This document shows positions 32,045 to 39,638 of a stretch of 64,000 nucleotides of DNA, in pieces. A program made the translations under genes and the position numbers. How positions within the stretch are numbered: position 1 is the stretch's first letter; every line of letters begins with the position of its first letter. Origin of the DNA: a virus. Location: positions 38,673 to 102,672 of IMG/VR virus record IMGVR_UViG_3300021091_004015; one strand, written 5' to 3'. Below the pieces are notes generated by a model that did no database searches, was not told where the DNA came from, and saw nothing but the letters and a program-made list of their open reading frames with translations.

Positions 32045-33925
32045 ATGGGAGCATTATTAGAATCAGGTCTTGTTGGTAACATCGGTCTTAAGCACCTTAA
32101 AGTTATCAAAGAAGATACAATTAACAAATGGGATAGATTAGGATTCCTAGAAGGTCTAAGAGGACATTTAAAAGAGAACGTAGCTCAGTTATATGAGAAC
32201 CAAGCGTCTCACCTAATTAATGAGGCAACTTCTGACGGTTCTTCAGGTTCATTTGAAACTGTTGTTTTCCCAATCGTTAGACGTGTATTCTCTAAATTAT
32301 TAGCTAACGACATCGTGTCTGTACAAGCTATGAACTTACCTATCGGTAAATTATTCTACTTCGTACCTAAAATCCAAGGGTATAAAGATGGTAGTTATGA
32401 TGCGGCGACTTATTCAGGTGGTTCAGGAGAACATTACGGTCCTGTTGGAGCAGTAAACGGTTTAACTGCTGACCAAGCTAAAGCTGGTCAAGGTTATACT
32501 ACAGGTACTGCGTCTAATTACAATCCTACTTACAAGAAAAATCTTTACGATTTATTCTATGAAGGTAATGAAGGTCAATTAGACCCTCCAGGATTATTTG
32601 ATTACTCTAAAGGTCAGTGGTCGGCGATTACTGCAACTACAGACGTACAAGTTTGGAATGGTTCTAACTTAGTTGACGCTGATGGTCAATACAATGGCGA
32701 AAACGTAAGAAAAGTAATCGTTAAAATGTGTGGTTTTGCTAACACAGGTAATGGTAAATTAATCGGACCTGATGGAAATGAGTATGATACTGAATCATTC
32801 TTAGCAGACTTAAGAGTATTCGCTAACGAAAATTTCACAGATGATGATTCACCATGTAATGTTGTTTTTGCTGACGACGCTAAAACTATACCAAATTCTT
32901 TATTGTTCCGTGTAGTTACACAACAATATGGACAAGGAATTGTTTCTAATTTATCAACAAGAGCACAAGCATCTTGGCCTACAGAAGGAAATGGTGGATA
33001 CTTTAATGATATTTGTACTCCTGATGGATGTATCTTTTTAGAAGTTGACCTTTCTTGTCCTGTATGTGCTAACTGTAACGCAACATCTTTAGATGGTTAC
33101 ACAGGTACTACAATCGATACATTAGGTCTTAATGACTTCACTGCAGTATTTAGACGTTACAAAGAACTTGAATTCGAAGACAAAATCGGTGAGGTTTCTT
33201 TCGACCTTGAGTCTGTAACAGTTTCTGTAACTGAAAGAAAATTAAGAGCACAATGGTCACCTGAATTGGCTCAAGACGTAGCGGCATTCCACAACATCGA
33301 TGCTGAAGCTGAATTAACGGCTTTATTATCTGAACAAGTTGCGGCAGAAATCGACCGTGAAATCTTAAGAGACCTTAGAAAAGGTGCGGCTTGGAACTTA
33401 CGTTGGGATTACAACGGATGGAGAAGAATCAACGCTACTACTGCGTATACACAAAAAGACTGGAACCAAACATTGATTACTGCAATCAACCAATTGTCAG
33501 CACAAATCCACAAATCTACTTTAAGAGGTGGAGCTAACTGGATTGTTGTATCTTCTGAGGTTTCTGCGATTTTTGATGATTTAGAATACTTCCACGTATC
33601 TAACGCGTCTCCTGAGCAAGACCAATACAACATGGGTATTGAAAGAGTTGGTACATTATCAGGTCGTTACCAAGTTTACCGTGACCCTTACTTCCCACCA
33701 AACCAAATCTTAATTGGTCACAAGGGAACGTCATTGTTAGACACAGGTTACATCTACGCACCGTATGTACCTCTACAATTAACACCTACAATGTATAACC
33801 CATTCAACTTTACACCTATCAAAGGTATTATGACAAGATACGCTAAGAAAATGGTTAACAACCGTTTCTATGGTAGAGTAACTGTTGATGGTATCCGTAC
33901 ATTCGACTTAAGAGAATTGAGATAA
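32045..33925 (+). CDS. Major capsid protein (gp23-like)
   Basis: 626 aa. The N-terminal delta domain ends ENQASHLINE/ATSDGSSG, so cleavage after Glu60 is predicted; T4 gp23 is cut after Glu65 in FLTE/AEIGG. Next comes FETVVFPIVRRVFSKLLANDIVSVQAM (the gp23 FPxVRR-type region). The long insertion domain around 110-345 contains a CPVCANC cysteine cluster. The HK97-fold core follows: EFEDKIGEVSFDLESVTVSV, LRAQWSPELAQD, HNIDAEAELTALLSEQVAAEIDREIL. Codon use is richer in C-ending codons than in its neighbours, as expected for a highly expressed gene. Confidence 0.93.
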   Translation: MGALLESGLVGNIGLKHLKVIKEDTINKWDRLGFLEGLRGHLKENVAQLYENQASHLINEATSDGSSGSFETVVFPIVRRVFSKLLANDIVSVQAMNLPIGKLFYFVPKIQGYKDGSYDAATYSGGSGEHYGPVGAVNGLTADQAKAGQGYTTGTASNYNPTYKKNLYDLFYEGNEGQLDPPGLFDYSKGQWSAITATTDVQVWNGSNLVDADGQYNGENVRKVIVKMCGFANTGNGKLIGPDGNEYDTESFLADLRVFANENFTDDDSPCNVVFADDAKTIPNSLLFRVVTQQYGQGIVSNLSTRAQASWPTEGNGGYFNDICTPDGCIFLEVDLSCPVCANCNATSLDGYTGTTIDTLGLNDFTAVFRRYKELEFEDKIGEVSFDLESVTVSVTERKLRAQWSPELAQDVAAFHNIDAEAELTALLSEQVAAEIDREILRDLRKGAAWNLRWDYNGWRRINATTAYTQKDWNQTLITAINQLSAQIHKSTLRGGANWIVVSSEVSAIFDDLEYFHVSNASPEQDQYNMGIERVGTLSGRYQVYRDPYFPPNQILIGHKGTSLLDTGYIYAPYVPLQLTPTMYNPFNFTPIKGIMTRYAKKMVNNRFYGRVTVDGIRTFDLRELR

Positions 33926-33944
33926 TCAAAATCTTAAAAATAAG

Positions 33945-33976
33945 AAAAAGGTCAGATAAATCTGACCTTTTTTTTT
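33945..33976 (+). terminator. Strong terminator after capsid gene
   Basis: AAAGGTCAGAT/ATCTGACCTTT stem followed by nine Ts. Confidence 0.92.
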
Positions 33977-34067
33977 GTTTGATAATTTAAATTGATACTT
34001 TGCTCATTTAACTAAAAATTAATAAAACTTATTAAGTGTTTATACTTATTATTAATTTAATTTAGAA

Positions 34068-34074
34068 TATTTAT
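34068..34074 (+). promoter_or_regulatory. TATTTAT motif
   Basis: 29 bases before the ATG of the broken T9SS gene at 34104. Confidence 0.4.
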
Positions 34075-34103
34075 AAATTACAATAATCTTAAAAAAAATA
34101 ACT

Positions 34104-34386
34104 ATGAAGTTTATATTAATGATATTAGTTTTTTTAATGTCATTTGTAACTGTAGGACAAGTATCAGGTAGGTATTCTTTCTCATCATCAAGTGGAACAT
34201 ATACACCAATAACAGGTGGTGTTAATTATGATAATTTTACCAATTGGAATAATACCGCGTATTCAGGAACATTACCTAATAGTACCGCAGGTTTTTTAGA
34301 TGATAATGTATCATCCGCTTTATTACCTATAGGGTTTAATTTTTGAGGTGTATGAAGACGGGACAATGAAAAAAATAATTAGGTAA
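34104..34386 (+). pseudogene. Remnant of a T9SS-secreted protein (N terminus joined to C terminus)
   Basis: The first 80 codons encode a signal peptide (MKFILMILVFLMSFVTVGQ), then YSFSSSSGTYTPITGG and SSALLPIGFNF. This is the start of the beta-sandwich domain typical of Bacteroidetes T9SS cargo; the intact 9665 gene has FNIGFNFCFFG at the same point. The frame then stops at TGA 34344-34346. One base over, the frame from about 34336 reads LIFEVYEDGTMKKIIR and stops at 34386, which looks like the last strands of a T9SS type A sorting tail. It is best explained as a large internal deletion plus frame change. A short secreted 80-aa peptide could still be made. Terminator and promoter motif remain. 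Confidence 0.65.
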
Positions 34387-34411
34387 AGTGGGGAAACCCA
34401 CTTTTCTTTTT
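34385..34411 (+). terminator. Rho-independent terminator
   Basis: Perfect AAAGTGGG-GAAA-CCCACTTT hairpin followed by TCTTTTT. Confidence 0.88.
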
Positions 34412-34450
34412 AGATAATGAATTCTAAATGTTTTTTTTTAACTAATAAGA

Positions 34451-34457
34451 TATTTAT
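34451..34457 (+). promoter_or_regulatory. TATTTAT motif
   Basis: 17 bases before the ATG at 34475. Confidence 0.5.
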
Positions 34458-34474
34458 TTATAAACAATGTAATT

Positions 34475-35494
34475 ATGAAAAAATTGTATTTTCTAAATGA
34501 AGAAGAAAAAGAAAGAATTTTAAAACTTCATAAGAGTGCCACAAGAAAACAATACATAACCGAAGACATGGATAATAGAATGTGTGAGGGATGTGGTAAA
34601 TCAGATATGTATGAATATTCTGAATTAGATGAAGCTGATGCGGGAGCGGTAGCGACAGGACTTGCTTTAGGTGGTGTTGTGGGAGCCGCTTTGGCTTATG
34701 TTAATTCATCTGCAGGGTCTTATAATGGTGTTAAAAAAATATTTGACGCTTGTAATGCTTCAGGTATGGGTAAATCAACAATGAACGGAGGAACTCTCGA
34801 TAGTATCTCAAAACAAGTGAGAACCGCAATTGATGGATGGGGTACCGATGAAGATGCTATTAAATCGGCATTAGGACAAATCGCAACAATTCCTGATTTA
34901 TGTGCGGTTAATAAAAGATATGCTGAAAATTACCCTGGTAGTACATTATTAGGTGATTTAGATGGTGATATCGATAGTGATAGTGAATGGAATAAATATG
35001 TATACCAACCATTATTAGCAGCTAAAAGAAAATCAGAAGAACTTGGAGCAGGAAAATCTTCAGGAGGAGGTATGTTCGGAGCAATTTCAAGAAGTGCTAA
35101 AGCCGCGATGATTGCGTCTATGGTTAAATGGCAACCTTCGTGGGCTAAATATAAATGTATCCTTAACAATAAGGACGCTAAACCAGGTAAAATGTCTAAT
35201 GGTAGTTATGCAATCACAATCGGTGGTTCTGTTTATTATGACAACGGAAGATATAAAGCTCCTGATGGTACTATGAAATCGTATACATGTCCTGGCTCAA
35301 CAGTAACCCCAACAACCTCAAGTAAAACTTCTACATCAAGTAAAACCTCAACAACAGGTAAAACCGCAACTAAAACACCAAGTCCTGTGGCTCAATCCAA
35401 TGTAAAACAAGTCCAAAAACTTGTTGGAGTTGCGGAAACAGGTGTGTTTGATGATGTGACTGCTAAGGCAGTTAGAACTAAATTAGGAATTTAA
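34475..35494 (+). CDS. Virion-type protein with annexin-like repeat and PG-binding tail
   Basis: 339 aa. The leader MKKLYFLNEEEKERILKLHK ends in YITE/D, a candidate protease site. A CEGCGK pair lies near residue 40 and a Gly/Ala-rich hydrophobic helix (ATGLALGGVVGAALAYV) near 62-80, which could span a membrane. Residues about 110-175 (RTAIDGWGTDEDAIKSAL, then KRYAENYPGSTLLGDLDGDI) have the GxGTDE and downstream Y/DL pattern of an annexin repeat. After a Ser/Thr/Lys linker, the last 35 residues (VKQVQKLVGVAETGVFDDVTAKAVRTKLG) look like half of a peptidoglycan-binding domain. It may be packaged and delivered into the envelope during entry. It is the first of three related genes. Confidence 0.7.
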   Translation: MKKLYFLNEEEKERILKLHKSATRKQYITEDMDNRMCEGCGKSDMYEYSELDEADAGAVATGLALGGVVGAALAYVNSSAGSYNGVKKIFDACNASGMGKSTMNGGTLDSISKQVRTAIDGWGTDEDAIKSALGQIATIPDLCAVNKRYAENYPGSTLLGDLDGDIDSDSEWNKYVYQPLLAAKRKSEELGAGKSSGGGMFGAISRSAKAAMIASMVKWQPSWAKYKCILNNKDAKPGKMSNGSYAITIGGSVYYDNGRYKAPDGTMKSYTCPGSTVTPTTSSKTSTSSKTSTTGKTATKTPSPVAQSNVKQVQKLVGVAETGVFDDVTAKAVRTKLGI

Positions 35495-35515
35495 TAAATT
35501 AAGAAAAATATAATC

Positions 35516-35971
35516 ATGAAAAGATTAATTATAACTGAAGAAGAAAAAAGAAGTATTCTTTTAAAACACGGTAGTAAATCATTTTTAAATGAGGCTGCTA
35601 AAGACGATATTATGGCAATACAAAAATCTTTAGGTTTAACTGCGGATGGTGTGGCAGGACCTAAAACAATCTCATCTATTATCGCAAAATTAGGTGGAGG
35701 TTCATCAGCGGCGGCGACCAATAAAACCGCAACACCTACGACACCTGCAACACCAACAACCCCTACTACACCTACTACACCAACAACCCCTACTACACCT
35801 ACTACACCAACAACCCCTACTACACCTACTACACCTGCCGCGGCTACCACTACAACATTCTCAGCGGCACCTGTTGCGGGGGCAACAACTTTAGAACAAG
35901 CTTGTGGTACAAGAAAAACTAATAAAGACTATAGACTTTGTAAAAAAGTATTTAACAAAACTACCAAATAA
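35516..35971 (+). CDS. Short PG-binding-like protein with Thr-Pro linker
   Basis: 151 aa. Leader MKRLIITEEEKRSILLKHGS and FLNE/A site, then IMAIQKSLGLTADGVAGPKTI, a peptidoglycan-binding-type helix unit. About 30 residues of TTP/TPT repeat follow, then a C-terminal segment with two cysteines (QACGTRK, RLCKKVF). The DNA repeat is a short tandem array with exact 27-base units (about 35751-35835). It starts 21 bases after its neighbour and shares the leader and tail type, suggesting duplication. Confidence 0.7.
   Translation: MKRLIITEEEKRSILLKHGSKSFLNEAAKDDIMAIQKSLGLTADGVAGPKTISSIIAKLGGGSSAAATNKTATPTTPATPTTPTTPTTPTTPTTPTTPTTPTTPTTPAAATTTTFSAAPVAGATTLEQACGTRKTNKDYRLCKKVFNKTTK
35751..35835 (+). 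repeat. 27-bp period TTP/TPT coding repeat
   Basis: Near-exact short-period array coding for the Thr-Pro linker of the 35516 gene. Confidence 0.75.
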
Positions 35972-35973
35972 TT

Positions 35974-36477
35974 ATGAAAAATACTAATATACTTAAAGAA
36001 ATAAATGAAATGAAATATCTCTTTGACTATAGGAGAGGTAAAGTTATTTCTGAACAAGAAAGTTCTGATGTGACAGATTTTGTGGTTGGTGGTAAACAAG
36101 AAGTTAGTGTTGGACCTAAAACTGTTGCTCCGACCGTATCAAGCACTCCTTCAACAACTACTAAAACAACTAGAAAAGCCACAGGTTTAGAAGTTCAAAA
36201 ATTACTCAATACAAAATTTAGTGCTGGTTTAAAAGAGGATGGTAGAGTTGGTCCTTTAACTCTTGGTGCAATTATGAACGCTCTCGAGGGTTCATCAGGT
36301 TCATCTGCAGGAACCTCAACAGGAGTATCCACAACACCTACTACTACAGTAGCGGGTGGTTCAGTAACTTCAACAACTACGGTTGCTGGCTCAACAACAC
36401 AAACTTCAACCGACGCAGCATCAGGAGGTGGTGGTATAGACCCTAATGTGGTGGGACAAGAATTTAATTTTGGTTAA
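35974..36477 (+). CDS. Short PG-binding-like protein, third of the set
   Basis: 167 aa. MKNTNILKEINEMKYLFDYRRG with a VISE/Q candidate site, a Thr/Ser linker, then GLEVQKLLNTKFSAGLKEDGRVGPLTLGAIMNAL, a peptidoglycan-binding-like helical unit. A long Thr/Ser/Gly tail ends in GQEFNFG. It starts two bases after its upstream neighbour, so the three genes form one operon ended by the 36499 terminator. Confidence 0.7.
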   Translation: MKNTNILKEINEMKYLFDYRRGKVISEQESSDVTDFVVGGKQEVSVGPKTVAPTVSSTPSTTTKTTRKATGLEVQKLLNTKFSAGLKEDGRVGPLTLGAIMNALEGSSGSSAGTSTGVSTTPTTTVAGGSVTSTTTVAGSTTQTSTDAASGGGGIDPNVVGQEFNFG

Positions 36478-36498
36478 AAAATAAAATATAGTATAATA

Positions 36499-36530
36499 AA
36501 AAGACCGACTACAAATCGGTCTTTTTTATT
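36499..36530. terminator. Bidirectional terminator
   Basis: AAAAAGACCGA/TCGGTCTTTTTT hairpin between convergent operons, with T runs on both strands. Confidence 0.88.
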
Positions 36531-36765
36531 ATATGTCATCTTCAGTTCCCTTCCCAACTTGTTCCCTACTTAATACTCTAATACATTTAGAAATAACTTC
36601 AGACTCACCAAGAGTAAAGGCACTCATATTATGACAATATTTAATCGCTTCAACCAAAAGATAAATTGCTCTGTCCTTATCCATAGTATCGAGTAATACC
36701 TCTAAATGATTTTCATCTTGTAGTTGTATATTATTAAATAATTTTCCGTATAATTTTTCTTCCAT
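36529..36765 (-). CDS. Hypothetical protein, 78 aa
   Basis: MEEKLYGKLFNNIQLQDENHL... is acidic and helical, with DRAIYLLVEAIKYCHNMSAFTLGESEVIS in the middle. No family is recognised. It is separated from the next upstream minus gene by four bases, so the two are a small operon. Confidence 0.6.
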   Translation of the reverse strand: MEEKLYGKLFNNIQLQDENHLEVLLDTMDKDRAIYLLVEAIKYCHNMSAFTLGESEVISKCIRVLSREQVGKGTEDDI

Positions 36766-36769
36766 AATT

Positions 36770-37183
36770 TTAATTTAATGAACCGTTAACCTTTTCCAAA
36801 ATTGTATGTAAGGAATAGTTTATTTGAGACTTAATTTGATTTTCTAAATCAATTCTTATTTTTTCTGTTTTATTATCATACATATTTGTTAATCTATCCC
36901 AATCCCTCTGTACTAATCTAACATCATAATGATATACATGATTAGTCATACTTACTCGTCTATCATCTAAAATAACAAATAAATCAAGAGTTGTATTTCT
37001 GATATAACGTTTACCTGATAGAGGAGCGATTAAAAACTTAGAATCGTCATGTCTAATTAAACCTCTACAAATACTAACACAAGTCCTTTCATTTTCCGAC
37101 AATTCATCATCCTCAGACTTCATGAATTTATATTTTAATAATAATGACCACTTAACGTACAACCTTTTAAAAATTCTCCTCAT
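36770..37183 (-). CDS. Hypothetical protein, 137 aa
   Basis: The start at 37183 (MRRIFKRLYVKWSLLLKYKF) is preferred to 37204 because the first seven codons of the longer frame are an AT-rich run like the promoter-leader sequences of this genome. A basic amphipathic N-terminal helix is followed by a beta region (SKFLIAPLSGKRYIRNTTLDLFVILDDRRVS) and a C-terminal helix. Function unknown. Confidence 0.6.
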   Translation of the reverse strand: MRRIFKRLYVKWSLLLKYKFMKSEDDELSENERTCVSICRGLIRHDDSKFLIAPLSGKRYIRNTTLDLFVILDDRRVSMTNHVYHYDVRLVQRDWDRLTNMYDNKTEKIRIDLENQIKSQINYSLHTILEKVNGSLN

Positions 37184-37266
37184 AATTTTATTTTTTATAT
37201 TCAATTAAGTATAGGATAAAATATTGATAAAAACAGGTCTTGTTAAAAGTTTTTACATTATTAAAA

Positions 37267-37273
37267 TATTTAT
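37267..37273 (+). promoter_or_regulatory. TATTTAT motif
   Basis: Four bases before the ATG at 37278, supporting that start over the in-frame codon at 37224. Confidence 0.5.
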
Positions 37274-37277
37274 AGAT

Positions 37278-37901
37278 ATGGATGAATGGATTGACGTTAA
37301 TAAATTACCAATAAATGAAGCAACGATGACTTCATTAACTGCAGGTGTTTATAACGGTCCACAAGAATTAGGTATAAAAAAATGGAAAAAATCCGAAATG
37401 GGTCCATTTTACGTAAGTTTAAAAAATGAACTTAATAAACTTAGTAAACAAAAAACTCTAAAGAATAATAAAGCTCGTGTAGTAGGAATGTGGGAAAAAG
37501 GTACTGATGGTACTTACGATGTTCCGACACATGATGTACACACTATTAATGAAGATTTAGCGGTTTGGTTTGGTACTAAAAAGAAACCAAAAGGTTCTTC
37601 ACAACCAAAAGGTCCTTGGGTTAACATATGTCGTAAAGATAAGGACGGTAAACATCCTCCATGTGGAAGGCCTAATACTGATAAAGGTGCGTACCCTAAG
37701 TGTAGAGCGGCGGGTGTTGCGGGTAAAATGTCTGATTCACAAAAGAAAGCGGCGTGTCAACAAAAAAGAGCGGCTGAGAAAAAAGATACACAAAGTGGTA
37801 AAGGTCAAAAACCTGTGATGACATCATACAAACCAAAAAAGAAAAAGACTCTTGAGGAGTCTTTATCTAAAATTATTAATAGAGTTTTAAATAGTCTTTA
37901 A
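37278..37901 (+). CDS. Virion-type Cys-rich basic protein (DUF5872-like)
   Basis: 207 aa. The leader MDEWIDVNKLPINE/A carries the same NE/A site as the capsid protein. Residues about 115-175 hold GPWVNICRKDKDGKHPPCGRP, YPKCRAAGVAGKMSDSQKKA and ACQQKR, four cysteines in a Lys/Arg-rich frame typical of a small phage domain of unknown function. The C-terminal helix LEESLSKIINRVLNSL resembles the leaders of neighbouring minus-strand proteins. It may bind DNA inside the head. It is a lone plus-strand gene; its last 15 bases overlap the HNH gene. Confidence 0.65.
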   Translation: MDEWIDVNKLPINEATMTSLTAGVYNGPQELGIKKWKKSEMGPFYVSLKNELNKLSKQKTLKNNKARVVGMWEKGTDGTYDVPTHDVHTINEDLAVWFGTKKKPKGSSQPKGPWVNICRKDKDGKHPPCGRPNTDKGAYPKCRAAGVAGKMSDSQKKAACQQKRAAEKKDTQSGKGQKPVMTSYKPKKKKTLEESLSKIINRVLNSL

Positions 37902-38369
37902 CAAGTTAATAAAATTAGTCCACGTATTTAAATCGTTCTCATTTCTACCTATATTGGCGGAATAACAACATAATACAACATTTTCTTTAGTGTAACCTTT
38001 ATTTCTATCTAACCTATCTAAAGAAGGTTGTTGGGGATGTTTCTTATAGTTTGATGGTATTAAAGGGACTTTAAACCAATAACACAAACCGTTTTGTTTT
38101 TCAAACATCTCATTAATATCACTAACCGTTAAAGTATTTTCTAAGTTACGATGTTTTGAATCATTTATTAAGGTATTTTGCCAAAGTCTTACTCTTCTTT
38201 CTTTTTGTTTAATACTCTCCTTGATTCTATGTTTAGGTTCTAATCTTTTTTTTCGTTTATATTCTCTTGTATCAATTAAAATACATTCTTTACATTTACT
38301 ACCTCTTTGTGTTTTATAAAAATCATTTTCTGACTTTATTTTACCACATTTACTACATTGTTTATCCAT
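37887..38369 (-). CDS. HNH endonuclease with zinc ribbon
   Basis: 160 aa from MDKQCSKCGKIKSENDFY; the frame extends to 38393 but this ATG fits the domain start. The N terminus has CSKCGK...CKECI, a zinc ribbon. The C-terminal part QNGLCYWFKVPLIPSNY, PSLDRLDRNKGYTKENVVLCC is an HNH-like module with a conserved LDRLD..KGYxxxNV pattern. It is probably a free-standing homing endonuclease placed next to a virion gene. It overlaps the convergent 37278-37901 gene. Confidence 0.8.
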   Translation of the reverse strand: MDKQCSKCGKIKSENDFYKTQRGSKCKECILIDTREYKRKKRLEPKHRIKESIKQKERRVRLWQNTLINDSKHRNLENTLTVSDINEMFEKQNGLCYWFKVPLIPSNYKKHPQQPSLDRLDRNKGYTKENVVLCCYSANIGRNENDLNTWTNFINLLKTI

Positions 38370-38406
38370 ACTAATAAATGTATGGGTAAACATTAAAATA
38401 CAAAAA

Positions 38407-38429
38407 AAAAGAGACGTTTAGTCTCTTTT
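38407..38429 (-). terminator. Terminator of the long minus-strand operon
   Basis: AAAAGAGAC/GTCTCTTTT stem followed on the minus strand by nine Ts; it lies just behind the stop of 38435-38899. Confidence 0.82.
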
Positions 38430-38434
38430 ATTTT

Positions 38435-38899
38435 TTAACAATAAGGTGGTGAACATCTCTTTTTACCATCGAGACCTTTTATCTTTCCTTTACAAACTTG
38501 TACTCCATGTCCATTACTATATGCACTGGGAAATACGTCGTACCTCGCCTTGGCGGCCGCTTTACCACGAGCACATAATTTAGTACCCGTTTTCTTTCTA
38601 CCTTCCATCATAACCATATCTTTATCATCTATATTCATAGATAATTCCATACCATCTTTTTTTGACTGATTCATTATAAAATCAAAAACTTGGTCTAAAG
38701 TATTTTTAGATTCTGCAATATGGTCTTGTGCCCAATCGTGACCATTCTCTAAAATAGATTCTACCATGTTACGGTCTAAATCTAATAGTAAATCACATTG
38801 TCTTCTCATTTGTTCTAAATTAGAAAAGAACATATATCTACTACTTTCGTACGCCTCTTCCCTTAAAACTTTTTTTATAAGTGTATTTAAATTTTTCAT
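38435..38899 (-). CDS. Virion-type small protein with C-terminal Cys motif
   Basis: 154 aa. The leader MKNLNTLIKKVLRE/E matches the basic amphipathic leaders of its neighbours. The central helical part is acidic. The C terminus GTKLCARGKAAAKARYDVFP, VCKGKIKGLDGKKRC is a basic cysteine-containing module, a recurring small domain in phage head-associated proteins as I recall it. It overlaps the upstream gene by four bases (ATGA). Confidence 0.65.
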   Translation of the reverse strand: MKNLNTLIKKVLREEAYESSRYMFFSNLEQMRRQCDLLLDLDRNMVESILENGHDWAQDHIAESKNTLDQVFDFIMNQSKKDGMELSMNIDDKDMVMMEGRKKTGTKLCARGKAAAKARYDVFPSAYSNGHGVQVCKGKIKGLDGKKRCSPPYC

Positions 38900-39207
38900 A
38901 TATTAAGATATTTCACATATGCTTTATCTGCATATTTTATGAACTTTTCACCATATATTTTGGCTAATCTATCCATAATTAATTGGGGATTTTTTCTCAT
39001 GTATCTTAAAATGTCAGCAGGGATTTGCTCATCATATTTACCAAATAAAGATTCAATCTCCTTTTCTCTTGGTTGCATTCTAACATTAGGTTCGACACTA
39101 AATTTAGAATTACCAATCTCGTCATCAAATTCTTCGTCAGATTCATTAATAACTCTTTTAATGATTCGATTTAAATCTGATTCCGTTAATCTTACTGTCT
39201 TTTTCAT
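38896..39207 (-). CDS. Virion-type small protein, MKKxxRLTE leader
   Basis: 103 aa. MKKTVRLTESDLNRIIKRVINE/S is almost the same leader as in the next gene upstream; the body then differs completely (an acidic stretch, then helices LFGKYDEQIPADILRYM). Such leader sharing with different bodies is the pattern of T4 internal proteins. No domain is recognised. Confidence 0.65.
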   Translation of the reverse strand: MKKTVRLTESDLNRIIKRVINESDEEFDDEIGNSKFSVEPNVRMQPREKEIESLFGKYDEQIPADILRYMRKNPQLIMDRLAKIYGEKFIKYADKAYVKYLNI

Positions 39208-39213
39208 TGTTTA

Positions 39214-39447
39214 TTAATTTGAACCTGAATGGTGTCTACGACCTTCCATCTTTTCATAATAACCCTCTTTAGAACCTTTCCAATCCCAAGGTAAGTCATT
39301 TTTAATATTATAATCTAATTGTTTGTCATCAACACCTTTAAGTTTTCTCATCAATTTTTTTATTAATGTTTCTTTTTCTTCTTCTTTGATGATTCTCTTA
39401 ACAATATTATGTAAATCGTTTTCAGTTAATCTTATTATCTTTTTCAT
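39214..39447 (-). CDS. Virion-type small protein, MKKxxRLTE leader
   Basis: 77 aa. MKKIIRLTENDLHNIVKRIIKE/E leader, then a basic helix and a short tail GYYEKMEGRRHHSGSN. About a third of the protein is leader. No domain is recognised; it lies in the operon behind baseplate-type genes. Confidence 0.65.
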   Translation of the reverse strand: MKKIIRLTENDLHNIVKRIIKEEEKETLIKKLMRKLKGVDDKQLDYNIKNDLPWDWKGSKEGYYEKMEGRRHHSGSN

Positions 39448-39448
39448 A

Positions 39449-39637
39449 TTAATTATAATATCCGTTTATCCCCCCTAATTGTACGGCATCTAATTGCATT
39501 ACAGTTCTTGTGTTACCAGACGCATCTATACCATCAGTCCATATTGGGTGTGGAGGAAAGACAGTTAAAGTATTCCCACTACAATCAAGTATACATAGAG
39601 GTTGTTCAGTGTTAGCGCTAAAAATTTCTTCGGCCAT
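39449..39637 (-). CDS. Hypothetical protein, 62 aa
   Basis: MAEEIFSANTEQPLCILDCSGNTLTVFPPHPIW... is a short beta-rich protein with Pro/Gly turns and no charge-rich helix. One base separates it from the upstream structural gene. A small tail/spike accessory is possible; no family is recognised. Confidence 0.55.
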   Translation of the reverse strand: MAEEIFSANTEQPLCILDCSGNTLTVFPPHPIWTDGIDASGNTRTVMQLDAVQLGGINGYYN

Positions 39638-39638
39638 T

